A stretch of 46,885 nucleotides of DNA from positions 1-46,885 of the forward strand of contig JAHOYU010000057.1 of assembly GCA_019038625.1 (NCBI GenBank), given 5' to 3'. Source of the DNA: Candidatus Latescibacterota bacterium. Lineage in GTDB: Bacteria > Krumholzibacteriota > Krumholzibacteriia > Krumholzibacteriales > Krumholzibacteriaceae. Below, in pieces: positions 24,023 through 32,542 of this stretch. The position numbers were made by a program, and so were the translations under genes. Under the pieces are notes generated by a model, which was not told the DNA's origin, ran no database searches, and worked only from the letters and a program-made list of their open reading frames with translations. Each line of letters opens with the position of its first letter. The stretch's first letter is position 1.

Positions 24023-24896
24023 ACCGTTACGCATAGGCGTCACCGTTGTCAACATGGATTGTGGAGATGCTGCTAGTGAGGCAATGGAGTATCTAGTGAA
24101 CAACACATCCGAAGACGCTTTTGTGTTTCTAACGGATAACGGTAGCATCGAACCGCCAGAAGATCATCCTGACTACCCGACGCTTAGGTTGCCTGTAAAT
24201 GATGGGGTAACTGGTGTTTGGTATAAGATGAAGGATTACCTAGCGGAGAATAAAGTAGATGTGCTGGTGTGTTGCCATGCCGATTTTTTCATCTTAGATA
24301 AGGATTGGGATAGGGTGGTAAGTGACGCGTTTACACGAGATGAAAAGTTGATTCTAGCTAGCTTCGTCGGCTCCAGAGGAGTAGGGTCCAACGGAGGACG
24401 GTCACATGGGCTTTATTTAGGTTTTGTAGGAAACCAGTATCGTACAGGTAATGGATCACCATTCAGTGTGCATGGGTCTAAGACTGAAGGTATTATACCG
24501 GCTGCGTGTTTTGATCATTGTGTTATGATCTACAAAGTAGCAGAATTTGATTTGCTACGCACGTTCTTTCCTGACCCGCCGCCGATTCATTTTGAGGATA
24601 GAATTTTACCAGCTGCAGCCAATTACTACGGCTATCATTGTGCTGTACTAGACGTAAACTGCGATCATACCTCCGGCGCTAAAGGAACACAAGTAGGGAT
24701 GGAAAATTACTATACCCTAGCAAAACGTTGGTTAGATGAGCGCGGAATCGAGCATCCAGCAGACGGTAATTATGATAGAACTCTTTACTTGATAGCGGAA
24801 CATAGGTTCTTGGATGAGTGGCGAGATGAAAAACATTTTGTACCCTTCAACGTATTGCCCGACTATCGAGTAGAAACAAAAGGACGAAGACCATGA
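24015..24896 (+). CDS. Glycosyltransferase, GT2-like
   Basis: This 293-residue protein starts at ATG 24015, overlapping the previous stop by 8 bases. It has an N-terminal nucleotide-sugar fold (IGVTVVNMDCGDAASEAMEYL, FVFLTDNGS), a DxD-like segment (CCHADFFILD) and an acidic position in HFEDRI. These fit an inverting GT-A enzyme of the GT2 type. The acceptor and donor are not predictable. It lies between the rhamnose genes and gmd. Confidence 0.7.
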   Translation: MSRPLRIGVTVVNMDCGDAASEAMEYLVNNTSEDAFVFLTDNGSIEPPEDHPDYPTLRLPVNDGVTGVWYKMKDYLAENKVDVLVCCHADFFILDKDWDRVVSDAFTRDEKLILASFVGSRGVGSNGGRSHGLYLGFVGNQYRTGNGSPFSVHGSKTEGIIPAACFDHCVMIYKVAEFDLLRTFFPDPPPIHFEDRILPAAANYYGYHCAVLDVNCDHTSGAKGTQVGMENYYTLAKRWLDERGIEHPADGNYDRTLYLIAEHRFLDEWRDEKHFVPFNVLPDYRVETKGRRP

Positions 24897-25870
24897 GACG
24901 AGCATTAATCACCGGAATCACTGGAATGGACGGCAGCCATATGGCTGACCTTCTCCTGGAGAAGGGCTATGAAGTCTATGGTATGGAACGCCACCGGAGT
25001 TCTGGAAGTGATTACACCAACATTAGTCACATCCTGAACCAGATAACATTGCTGAAAGGTGACCTGGCCGATACTGCCTCTTTGATAAAGGTAGTGGAGC
25101 AAGCAGAGCCGGATGAGATATACAACTTCGCTGCTCAGTCCTTTGTTGGGGATAGTTGGCGAATGGCAGAATTTACGAGTAACGTTACAGGTCTTGGTGC
25201 ACTGCGTCTGTTAGAGGTTATCAATGAGATAGCACCAGGTGCACGATTTGTTCAAGCCTCGACATCGGAGATGTTTGGTAAGCAGGAGGTCGATATCGCT
25301 GATGAGTCTACAGTATTTGCGCCCCAGAGTCCTTACGGGATTTCAAAAGTATTCGCTCATCACATGGTTGAAAATTACCGACAAGCGTATGGTTTGTTTG
25401 CCTGTGCGTCCATTTGCTTTAATCATGAATCAGAGCGCCGCGGCATTCAGTTCGTCACCCGTAAGATCACACACGGAGTGGCAAACATTTTTACGGGGCG
25501 TAAGAGTCATATTATGCTGGGCAATGTATTGCCTAGACGTGACTGGGGGTATGCTCCAGAATATGTTGAAGGCATCTGGCGTATGCTTCAGCAAGAAAGT
25601 CCCGACGATTATATATTAGCTACAGGAGAGTCACACTCTGTGGCAGACTTTGTCCGGGCTGCGTTCGCTGTGTTGGGTGTTGAGGATTGGAAACAATATG
25701 TCATGCAAGACGAACGTTTCATGCGCCCTGTTGAAGTGAACTATTTGCGCGGCAACGCACAGAAAGCAAAAGCTAACCTAGGCTGGGAGCCTACAACCAA
25801 GTTCGACGCGCTGGTCCGTAAGATGGTGGAGAATGATCTAACTTTATGTGATGAGAGGTACCATGCCTAA
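24893..25870 (+). CDS. gmd: GDP-mannose 4,6-dehydratase
   Basis: This 325-residue extended SDR converts GDP-mannose to GDP-4-keto-6-deoxymannose. Seen: GITGMDGSH, YNFAAQSFVGDSW, STSEMFGK, YGISK catalytic pair, FNHESERRG and DWGYAPEYVEG, all strong GMD signatures. It overlaps the preceding gene by 4 bases and the next by 8. No fucose synthase or RMD-type reductase follows; the next gene is a C-methyltransferase, so the keto sugar is probably diverted to a branched sugar. Confidence 0.96.
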   Translation: MRRALITGITGMDGSHMADLLLEKGYEVYGMERHRSSGSDYTNISHILNQITLLKGDLADTASLIKVVEQAEPDEIYNFAAQSFVGDSWRMAEFTSNVTGLGALRLLEVINEIAPGARFVQASTSEMFGKQEVDIADESTVFAPQSPYGISKVFAHHMVENYRQAYGLFACASICFNHESERRGIQFVTRKITHGVANIFTGRKSHIMLGNVLPRRDWGYAPEYVEGIWRMLQQESPDDYILATGESHSVADFVRAAFAVLGVEDWKQYVMQDERFMRPVEVNYLRGNAQKAKANLGWEPTTKFDALVRKMVENDLTLCDERYHA

Positions 25871-27134
25871 CGCAATTTCTAAACCTAGAGTAACGTGTCG
25901 GCTATGTGGGCATCCGTTGACCACAATTTTATCCTTAGGTGATGTGTACCTAAATGATTTTGTGGATGAAGGGGATACAATCGTCAAGGCACCTCTTACG
26001 TTGGCGGTGTGCGACAGCTGTGACCTGGTACAGCTACAGGATACTCCTGATCTAGACAGACTGTATAGGCAGTACTGGTACAAGTCCAGTCTCAACAAGA
26101 GCATGGTTGCTGCCTTACAAGACATAGTTGACAGCATTGAACAGCGCGTGACACTGGTACCTGGTGATGTGGTTATAGATATTGGATGTAATGACGGTAC
26201 CATGTTGTCACAATACACACTAGCTGACAAGTTGTACAGGATAGGGTTTGATCCGGCGTTGAACCTGGCTGACGAGGCACGGGAACATTGTGATAGGTTC
26301 TACGACACATACTTTGGTGACACTGATGTGGTACTCCCACAAGCAAAGGTGGTAACTACGATTGCTATGTTCTACGACCTAGAGGACCCACACACGTTTG
26401 TGGAACTGATACGAAGAGCTCTAGCGCAGAACGGAATTTGGGTAATCCAGTTGACAGACTTGTTGTCGATGCTTACGGTTACGGCGTTCGATAACATATG
26501 CCATGAACATCTGGAGTACTACTCACTGGACGTGATTATGACGCTACTCGAAGAGCACGACCTGGAGGTGTTCGACGTAGCCGTAAACAGTGTAAACGGT
26601 AGCAGCCTACGCCTGTATGTAGGTCACAGGGGAGAACGTGATTTGCAGCCAGCAGTCTTGGAGTATTTGCTAAAAGAAGACGACTATTATATGAGGTCCT
26701 TGGATAGGATGCCGAGTGAAAATCAGTATACTGCGTTTGCGCGTAGAGTCGATGACACCAAGAGGCGCGTACAGGCGTTTATGGCTGAGCAAAAAGAACT
26801 CAACAAATCTGTGTTCGTCATGGGCGCCTCCACCAAAGGCAACACACTATTGCAGTGTTTCGATCTATCAGTAGACGATCTACCTTTCGCAGCTGAGGTG
26901 AATGCTGACAAGTTTGGCAAGCGTACAGTTGGTACAAACATCCCAATCATCTCGGAGGAGGAAGCCCTGGCCCAGAATCCAGACTACTTCTTCGTATTGC
27001 CTTGGCATTTTATAGATATGCTTATCGGTGTGCACGAGGCTTACTTGCTCCGCGGTGGCAAGCTCGTGGTACCGTTGCCGGTACCTTGTGTTTTTTGGTG
27101 GAACGGTTCTGAAATAGAGAGGAAACTACTCTAA
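25863..27134 (+). CDS. Sugar C-methyltransferase
   Basis: This 423-residue protein has the three-part plan of NDP-hexose C-methyltransferases (TylC3/NovU-like): an N-terminal zinc site (CRLCGHPL and CDSCDLVQLQ), a SAM-binding domain with VVIDIGCNDGTMLSQY at about residues 100-115, and a C-terminal domain with GASTKGNTLLQ. These enzymes add a methyl group to C3 of a 4-keto sugar nucleotide, exactly the product of the preceding gmd. The ATG at 25863 follows a GAGAGG site; earlier ATGs inside gmd are less likely. Confidence 0.88.
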   Translation: MPNAISKPRVTCRLCGHPLTTILSLGDVYLNDFVDEGDTIVKAPLTLAVCDSCDLVQLQDTPDLDRLYRQYWYKSSLNKSMVAALQDIVDSIEQRVTLVPGDVVIDIGCNDGTMLSQYTLADKLYRIGFDPALNLADEAREHCDRFYDTYFGDTDVVLPQAKVVTTIAMFYDLEDPHTFVELIRRALAQNGIWVIQLTDLLSMLTVTAFDNICHEHLEYYSLDVIMTLLEEHDLEVFDVAVNSVNGSSLRLYVGHRGERDLQPAVLEYLLKEDDYYMRSLDRMPSENQYTAFARRVDDTKRRVQAFMAEQKELNKSVFVMGASTKGNTLLQCFDLSVDDLPFAAEVNADKFGKRTVGTNIPIISEEEALAQNPDYFFVLPWHFIDMLIGVHEAYLLRGGKLVVPLPVPCVFWWNGSEIERKLL

Positions 27135-28066
27135 TGTGGACTGTGTTGTTTGTCAATCATACAGATAAGAAGTGTGGTGTGTACCAGTATGGTTATAACA
27201 CTTACCATACAGCCCTAGTAGACTCAGAGGAATTCTGCTTTGAGTATCGTGAATGTACTAACATGGATCAACTAGGAGCAGCGATCGACGAGCTAGAGCC
27301 GGCAGTTGTTATATACAACTATCACGTTAGTACGTTAGGTTGGGTTCGTGAGTACTTTAGTATCCGCAGCAGTGTTTCACCGAAGCACGTCGCGATTCAT
27401 CATGAACCACACCAACCACTACCTACGTGGATGGATGCAGCTATTAGCCAAAACCCTATTGAACCAGAGACGGCCACTCAATTCAGCGTCGGCCGCATTC
27501 TCCACCCGTTCAACCAGGATGTTCCAAAGAATGACATCCCAGTGATCGGTACGTTCGGTTTTGGCATGGCCGGAAAGGGCTTTGACCGTCTAGTCACTAA
27601 GGTCTGCGAAGAGTTTGACGTAGCACGGATTCGAATGCATATCCCCTTTGCTCATTTCGGGGATGCTTCAGGAGTACAGGCTAAGGCCTGGGCAACACGC
27701 GCTGCTGAGGCTTTGACTAAACCAGATGTCATGTTAGAGGTGAATCACTACTGGCTATCGACTGAGGAGCTGTTGAGTTTTTTGGCAGGAAACGACTTGA
27801 ATGCATTCTTGTACGATAATATGGATCGAGGTATTGCTAGTGTACTGGATTTTGCACTGTCCGTGCCACGGCCATTAGTCATCACCAGTTCCTTGATGTT
27901 CCAGCATGTGTGGTCACAAGTCCCTGAAGTATTGATAGAAACTAATTCTCTCCGAGACATTCTGGATCGAGGTACAGCACCATTAGCTCCACTGTACGCC
28001 CAGTGGTCCCCAGAACAATTGTGTAAGGACTATGAAAGGGTAATAGATGCTTTATGGCAGGATTGA
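27134..28066 (+). CDS. Glycosyltransferase, GT4/GT-B-like
   Basis: This 310-residue protein begins on the last base of the preceding stop codon. It has two Rossmann-like halves: VLFVNHTDKKCGVYQYGYN at the start, and IGTFGFGMAGKGFDRLV at about residue 140, the spot where GT-B enzymes begin their donor-binding domain. A later stretch (FLAGNDLNAFLYDNMDRGIASVLDFAL) resembles the GT4 region with the E-x7-E position, though the exact pair is not clear. Donor and acceptor are unknown. Confidence 0.68.
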   Translation: MWTVLFVNHTDKKCGVYQYGYNTYHTALVDSEEFCFEYRECTNMDQLGAAIDELEPAVVIYNYHVSTLGWVREYFSIRSSVSPKHVAIHHEPHQPLPTWMDAAISQNPIEPETATQFSVGRILHPFNQDVPKNDIPVIGTFGFGMAGKGFDRLVTKVCEEFDVARIRMHIPFAHFGDASGVQAKAWATRAAEALTKPDVMLEVNHYWLSTEELLSFLAGNDLNAFLYDNMDRGIASVLDFALSVPRPLVITSSLMFQHVWSQVPEVLIETNSLRDILDRGTAPLAPLYAQWSPEQLCKDYERVIDALWQD

Positions 28067-28863
28067 CATTAGATGTCATACTACAGGGACCCATAGCAGG
28101 GGACACATACAAGTACGCTCAGTCGTACTTAGAGGTGCCGGATGTTAAGCGAGTTATCATCTCGACCTGGAAGGGGCAGCCTGAGTTGCAGGAGACCGAT
28201 CGCTTAAAGGTGATCTACTCAGACGACCTGGCAAATCCAGGACAGAACAATCGCAACAGACAGATCTTTTCTACTCAAAAAGGATTAGAGCAGTGTTCAG
28301 ACTTTGATACTCTGGTAGTGAAGACTCGTACCGATCAGCATATCCGTGGGCACAGCTGGGAGACGATGAAGCGTTACTTCATGGCCAACTACAAGATTGA
28401 AGAGAAATTTCTAGATGGAACGGGACCTAAAGGCGCTATCTTTGCTATCGGGCTATATACCAAGTTTGTATTTCATCCTCAGGACCACCTGTTCATGGGT
28501 TTCCGTGAGGATATGGATGCGCTGTTCGGTTTGCCGTTAGATCCAGTGTTGCCAGTCAACATAGAAAACCCAGCGGACAACGTCGGTACCTATAGTGATT
28601 GGGCACACCAAGATCTGCGCCCGAATGCATATATCGGCATGCATTACTATGCGCGGTTCGACGAACATATACAGCACATGGTAGACAACTTTCAAGAATA
28701 CATAGTGGATGAGGCAGTGTGTAGAGAAGAAGCACTGGCTGCCGACAAGGAGTTTCGAGACAAGATTTTCAAAGTCTTTCCACCGCTTGATGTGTGGTGG
28801 GGCAAACATCACCGCACGTATCCCTACGAATGGGGCGCGCCGTTCTCGGAATACCACGCATGA
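28054..28863 (+). CDS. WavE-family polysaccharide synthesis protein
   Basis: This 269-residue protein opens VILQGPIAGDTYKYAQSYL, followed by VIISTWKG, NRNRQIFSTQKGLEQ and VVKTRTDQ, the pattern of the WavE lipopolysaccharide synthesis family (putative glycosyltransferases). It overlaps the preceding gene by 13 bases. The end (SEYHA then TGA) lies in a 21-base sequence that recurs at 29385-29405, after an inserted HNH gene. Before that insertion this gene was directly coupled to the HAD phosphatase gene. Confidence 0.78.
   Translation: MAGLTLDVILQGPIAGDTYKYAQSYLEVPDVKRVIISTWKGQPELQETDRLKVIYSDDLANPGQNNRNRQIFSTQKGLEQCSDFDTLVVKTRTDQHIRGHSWETMKRYFMANYKIEEKFLDGTGPKGAIFAIGLYTKFVFHPQDHLFMGFREDMDALFGLPLDPVLPVNIENPADNVGTYSDWAHQDLRPNAYIGMHYYARFDEHIQHMVDNFQEYIVDEAVCREEALAADKEFRDKIFKVFPPLDVWWGKHHRTYPYEWGAPFSEYHA
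28843..28863 (+). repeat. Direct repeat, left copy, flanking HNH insertion
   Basis: Twenty-one bases ending TACCACGCATGA match 29385-29405 at 19 positions. This copy holds the stop of the WavE-like gene and the start of the HNH gene in one ATGA. Confidence 0.85.
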
Positions 28864-29405
28864 AACGTAAAGACCTAACGAATCAACGTTTCGGTAAGCT
28901 AGTGGCTATTGCACCTACTGATATGCGGTCGCCGTACAAGACTCGTAAATGTGTTGTTTGGTCCTGTCTCTGTGATTGTGGAGTAATATGCTTTCTTGAT
29001 GTGAACCAACTGACAACAGGACACAACAAATCGTGCGGGTGTGCGCACTACAAAAACAACGGCTACCCTTCCGCTTTTAATGGTTTATATGCAGACTATC
29101 GTAAGGGTGCTAAGAGACGCGGTTTAGAGTTTCGATTATCACGTGCTGATATGTACGACTTGACTAAGCAACGTTGTTCGTATTGCGGCTGTGAACCTAA
29201 TCAGGTTATTAGGAATCCATCTTGGAAAGACTCGTACACGTATAACGGTCTGGACAGAGTAAATAACGCTGTCGGTTATACACTCGACAATGTGGTCACT
29301 TGTTGCAAGACATGTAATTACGCAAAAGGTCAGATGTTACACGAGCAATTCCTAGCCTGGATAAAGCAGGCGTACTTAAACCTTTTCACGGAGTACCACG
29401 CATGA
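28860..29405 (+). CDS. HNH homing endonuclease inserted at an ATGA junction
   Basis: This 181-residue protein starts MKRKDLTNQRFGKLVAIAP, a DNA-binding opening common to phage homing enzymes, then a zinc site (CLCDCG...SCGC) and an HNH core (CSYCGCEP, YNGLDRVNN, CCKTCNYAKGQ). The start uses the A of the upstream TGA, and the end (TEYHA, TGA) overlaps the start of the next gene, both as ATGA. Near-identical 21-base sequences flank it, so it appears to have duplicated the junction on arrival and kept translational coupling on both sides. A paralogue lies at 32539. Confidence 0.87.
   Translation: MKRKDLTNQRFGKLVAIAPTDMRSPYKTRKCVVWSCLCDCGVICFLDVNQLTTGHNKSCGCAHYKNNGYPSAFNGLYADYRKGAKRRGLEFRLSRADMYDLTKQRCSYCGCEPNQVIRNPSWKDSYTYNGLDRVNNAVGYTLDNVVTCCKTCNYAKGQMLHEQFLAWIKQAYLNLFTEYHA
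29385..29405 (+). repeat. Direct repeat, right copy
   Basis: This is the partner of 28843-28863, with two differences. It holds the HNH stop and the HAD phosphatase start in one ATGA. Confidence 0.85.
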
Positions 29406-29947
29406 TCATATATCCCAAGCTAGTTGTACTGGATGTGGATGGAGTGTTGACGGACGGGACTAAGCAGTATGTCAACGGCAAACCAGTAAGTAAGTCCTTC
29501 AGTGACAAGGATTTCACGGCTATGAAGATCTTGAAATCCAAGGGCAGCAAGGTATGTTTCCTGACGGCCGATGCAGGTAATGCAGCTTTGGCTAAGGACC
29601 GCAACATTGATTGTTTCGTGTCTCGTGATGCCTATAACCGGATCAACAAGAAGGAAGCCTTTCAGGTAGTACGTAAGCATTACGGTCTTAGTGCTAATGA
29701 TGTGGTGTGGGGAGTCGGGGACGATGTTTTTGACATTGAATGGCTAGAGCTATGTGACAAGTCTTTTTGTCCTGTAGACGCGGCCGCTCTAGTACAGAGC
29801 TCTGTGTCAGTGGTACTAGAGTCGTATGGCGGAGAAGGACTAGTGCAAGAGATAGTTGAACGTTTTATGTTGCCGATAACCAAACAAGACATTAAACTTC
29901 TAGTGGAGATAGACAGCCATGAGGGATGGAGTCACGCTGCACGGTAA
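29402..29947 (+). CDS. HAD phosphatase, KdsC-like
   Basis: This 181-residue HAD-family phosphatase resembles KDO-8-phosphate phosphatase. Seen: motif I LDVDGVLTDG (nucleophile and acid Asp), motif II FLTAD, motif III Lys in NKKEAF, motif IV GVGDDVFDIEWL. No cap domain is present, as in KdsC, which acts as a tetramer. It is first in a run (phosphatase, PfkB kinase, nucleotidyltransferase-isomerase) that mirrors NDP-heptose synthesis, so its substrate is probably a sugar bisphosphate or phosphosugar of that route. It overlaps the next gene by 29 bases. Confidence 0.85.
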   Translation: MIIYPKLVVLDVDGVLTDGTKQYVNGKPVSKSFSDKDFTAMKILKSKGSKVCFLTADAGNAALAKDRNIDCFVSRDAYNRINKKEAFQVVRKHYGLSANDVVWGVGDDVFDIEWLELCDKSFCPVDAAALVQSSVSVVLESYGGEGLVQEIVERFMLPITKQDIKLLVEIDSHEGWSHAAR

Positions 29948-30626
29948 CGCGACGAAGGATTATATCTATGTAGTAGAAGATTACCCAGTAGAGGGCGCTA
30001 ACAATCTAGCTAGCAAGGCGTTCTCGAGACCTGGAGGAATACACAATCTAGAGAGAGCGTTATGTCGCTTGGGTATGCCTCAGTGCGAGGTGGTACTGAA
30101 TCCGGCGATCGCTATAAACAAGATAGTGATACTGATCAACACAGCTAACAGTACTCGTACCAGCATCGTCGACTGGAAGGGCAGCAACAAGCTGTTTAAT
30201 GTCGGCATGTATGCAGGCAATACACACTGGCATCACTTTGCCTACATCGACGCGCTGGAACCACTACCTCGAAGTCTTCATGAGCTGAAGGATGCTGGAT
30301 GTATCTTGTCGGCCGATCTAGCTGGAGTGCGCGCACCTAATACACCGCTTGAGTTGTTTGATTACGTGTTCGTGTCAGAAGAAGACAACTATAACGTAGA
30401 CGGCCTTAAGGCTATTGTACATAGACCAGACAGAGTTTACACAACATGGAACAACGCTAGTTACACCGTTCCGCAGAATCCGCACATCAAATTCACCCTA
30501 GGGGCAGGCGACATATTAGCTGCCGTAGCCATCAAACATCTTATCGAGTTGGATGGCGAATTACCTCTAGATGAGCTATGCAGTATTACTGAGGACCTAT
30601 TGCTGGAGGAACAATGCTTAATCTAG
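29919..30626 (+). CDS. PfkB-family sugar kinase, short
   Basis: This 235-residue protein has PfkB/ribokinase features: an N-terminal strand with LHGNATKDYIYVVEDYP, a GGIHNLERALCRLG segment matching the GG-N substrate loop, and TLGAGDILAA at the C-terminus, where the GAGD aspartate is the catalytic base. It is some 60 residues shorter than usual, so part of the lid or nucleotide-binding region is reduced. It lies between the phosphatase and the nucleotidyltransferase genes, fitting the kinase step (compare HldE or HddA) of a sugar activation route. Confidence 0.78.
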   Translation: MRDGVTLHGNATKDYIYVVEDYPVEGANNLASKAFSRPGGIHNLERALCRLGMPQCEVVLNPAIAINKIVILINTANSTRTSIVDWKGSNKLFNVGMYAGNTHWHHFAYIDALEPLPRSLHELKDAGCILSADLAGVRAPNTPLELFDYVFVSEEDNYNVDGLKAIVHRPDRVYTTWNNASYTVPQNPHIKFTLGAGDILAAVAIKHLIELDGELPLDELCSITEDLLLEEQCLI

Positions 30627-31768
30627 TCGTCCCTGTTGCAGGAGCTGGTAGTCGTTTCAAAGAAGTAGGCTACGACATGCCCAAGCAGTTGATTATGGTA
30701 GGAGACAAGACCAACATCGAGTGGTCTATGAGCTGTCTCAAACGTGGACCAGGCGTTCGTACAATCTTTATCATGCGAGAAGACCAGCGGCTAAACTTCG
30801 CAATGGATGAAGTGCTGAGGAACAAGTTCGGAGCAGATTGCAGAGTGGTTATCGTACCTGAGCTCACTCGTGGAGCAGCTGAGACAGTGTTAGCTGCAAA
30901 GAGTTTTATAGACAACGACGATCCTCTAGTCATATACACACCTGATACATATTTTGAGCCGCACCTACGAGTGTCGGAGGATATATGTGGGGATGCGGAC
31001 GGTCACATAGTAACGTTCAAGGCCAACAACCCTGCGTACAGCTACGTAGCAAAGGACCCTGTTGGTCGAGTGACAACAACGCGCGAAAAGCGTGTGATCA
31101 GTACCAACGCTGCAGCTGGTGTGTACGCTTTTGCTAGAGGGAAGTCGTTCGTGGCAGCAGCTACCAAGATGATAGAGGAAGACACTCGTACAAATGGCGA
31201 GTTCTACATCTGCCCTGTGTACAATGAGCTAATGGCGCAAGGACACTTCATCACCACTTCGGAGGTACCTAAGATTCACCTGTTCGGTACTCCAGAGGAG
31301 ATGGACTTCTTTGTGACAGCGAGCACACGTACGATGTCGAACGCAGAGCAGCGTGTGGTACTATGTGCAGATCATTCAGGATACGAGCTCAAGGAACGAA
31401 CCAAAGAGCTACTAGCCGAGTGGTCCATATCAACCATTGATTGTGGTACGTTCTCGTTCAGAGACTGTGACTACAGTGCATTTGTACGATCAGCCTGTCA
31501 GTTTGTGCTTCGTGATCCTACCTTATTCGGGATGGGCTTTTGTCGCACAGGACAAGGAGTGAACATCACAGCTAACAGTGTGCCGGGCATACGAGCAGCA
31601 CTGGTATTTGATGAGTACACAGCGGAGCATGCTATCCGTCATAACTGTGCAAACTTCTTTAGCGTGTCCTCAAAGTACACAGACAACGTCGGAGATATTA
31701 TTCGTGCTTGGCAGCAAAATACATTCGACGGCGGGCGCCATCAGAACAGACTGCAGGGGTCTCAGTGA
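30614..31768 (+). CDS. Sugar nucleotidyltransferase fused to RpiB-like isomerase
   Basis: This 384-residue two-domain protein is unusual. Residues 1-240 form a sugar-1-phosphate nucleotidyltransferase (VPVAGAGSRF loop, DMPKQLIMVG, TPDTYFEP). Residues about 245-375 form an RpiB/LacA-type aldose-ketose isomerase: CADHSGYELK, GFCRTGQGVNITANSVPGIRAAL with the catalytic Cys, and HNCANFFS. The fusion joins the first (isomerase) and last (nucleotidyl transfer) steps of a route whose kinase and phosphatase are the two preceding genes. RpiB normally interconverts ribose and ribulose 5-phosphates, so the sugar may be a pentose or a heptose handled by a non-GmhA isomerase. A GGAGG site precedes the ATG inside the kinase gene. 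Confidence 0.87.
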   Translation: MLNLVVPVAGAGSRFKEVGYDMPKQLIMVGDKTNIEWSMSCLKRGPGVRTIFIMREDQRLNFAMDEVLRNKFGADCRVVIVPELTRGAAETVLAAKSFIDNDDPLVIYTPDTYFEPHLRVSEDICGDADGHIVTFKANNPAYSYVAKDPVGRVTTTREKRVISTNAAAGVYAFARGKSFVAAATKMIEEDTRTNGEFYICPVYNELMAQGHFITTSEVPKIHLFGTPEEMDFFVTASTRTMSNAEQRVVLCADHSGYELKERTKELLAEWSISTIDCGTFSFRDCDYSAFVRSACQFVLRDPTLFGMGFCRTGQGVNITANSVPGIRAALVFDEYTAEHAIRHNCANFFSVSSKYTDNVGDIIRAWQQNTFDGGRHQNRLQGSQ

Positions 31769-32118
31769 AAACCTATCATATGGGTGACATGAAAAATGGA
31801 TGGTTCGTAGGAGACTTTGCGCCAACGGCGTTTCGCACCTCCGAAGCTGAGGTATGCTTCGCTACACATAAGGCCGGTGAAAATCCACAGGCCCATTTTC
31901 ATAAAGAGGCTCCGGAAATCACAGCAGTGATAAGCGGTTTGATTGTGATGTACAACTACACAACGCACAATATACATATGTTCGGCCCTGGAGATATCTT
32001 CGTGGTCGAGCCGAACGAGATAGTAGAACCGATCATACTAAGAGACACACAGGTAATCGTGGTCAAAGTTCCCTCACTACCAAAGGATAAATACTACTAT
32101 GATCCTGATTGCACATAG
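31765..32118 (+). CDS. Small cupin protein
   Basis: This 117-residue single cupin domain starts at GTG 31765, which overlaps the previous stop (GTGA) and has an AGGGGT ribosome site. Metal-binding cupin motif 1 is NPQAHFHKEAPEITAVISG and motif 2 lies near FGPGDIFVVEPNE. Without the RGxH signature it is not an obvious epimerase. It may bind or isomerise a sugar of the route encoded upstream. Confidence 0.8.
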   Translation: MKTYHMGDMKNGWFVGDFAPTAFRTSEAEVCFATHKAGENPQAHFHKEAPEITAVISGLIVMYNYTTHNIHMFGPGDIFVVEPNEIVEPIILRDTQVIVVKVPSLPKDKYYYDPDCT

Positions 32119-32542
32119 AGGTAACATCAAAGGACGAGACGAAAGAACCGAGAACGATCCGAATAGAGTATATGGATTGCTGCAACTCGGGATACATGTA
32201 GAGGTGGATGTGTGGTTCAAAGGTCCAGACGGAGGCCTGTGGTTGGGGCACTATGGTTCCCAATACTTGGTGTTTGATGATTTTTTTGAGCACAACAATC
32301 TATGGTGTCATGCTAAAGACGTTCAGACTTTGTATGTTTTACAACGTATGGGTGTACATTGTTTTTACATAGACACTAGTAGTGCATGTACATTGACTTC
32401 TAAGGGCTACATCTGGACATCACCCAATCAACAACTAACTGAAAACTCAATAGCAGTGATGCCAGAGCAGACTATCGGACCTCGACCGAATATTGCTGGC
32501 GTGGCTGGGGTATGCAGTGATGATTTGACGGAGTGGCTATGA
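32099..32542 (+). CDS. GDPD-like (glycerophosphodiester phosphodiesterase) protein
   Basis: This 147-residue protein begins ILIAHRGNIKG and continues with ENDP and GIHVEVDVWFKG, the N-terminal half of the GDPD TIM-barrel active site (HRG, EN and ExD metal ligands). It is only about 60% of a full GDPD domain, though such short forms do occur in sugar clusters. It overlaps the cupin gene by 20 bases. It may cleave a glycerophospho- or sugar-phosphodiester; a trimmed non-enzymatic role cannot be excluded. Confidence 0.72.
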   Translation: MILIAHRGNIKGRDERTENDPNRVYGLLQLGIHVEVDVWFKGPDGGLWLGHYGSQYLVFDDFFEHNNLWCHAKDVQTLYVLQRMGVHCFYIDTSSACTLTSKGYIWTSPNQQLTENSIAVMPEQTIGPRPNIAGVAGVCSDDLTEWL

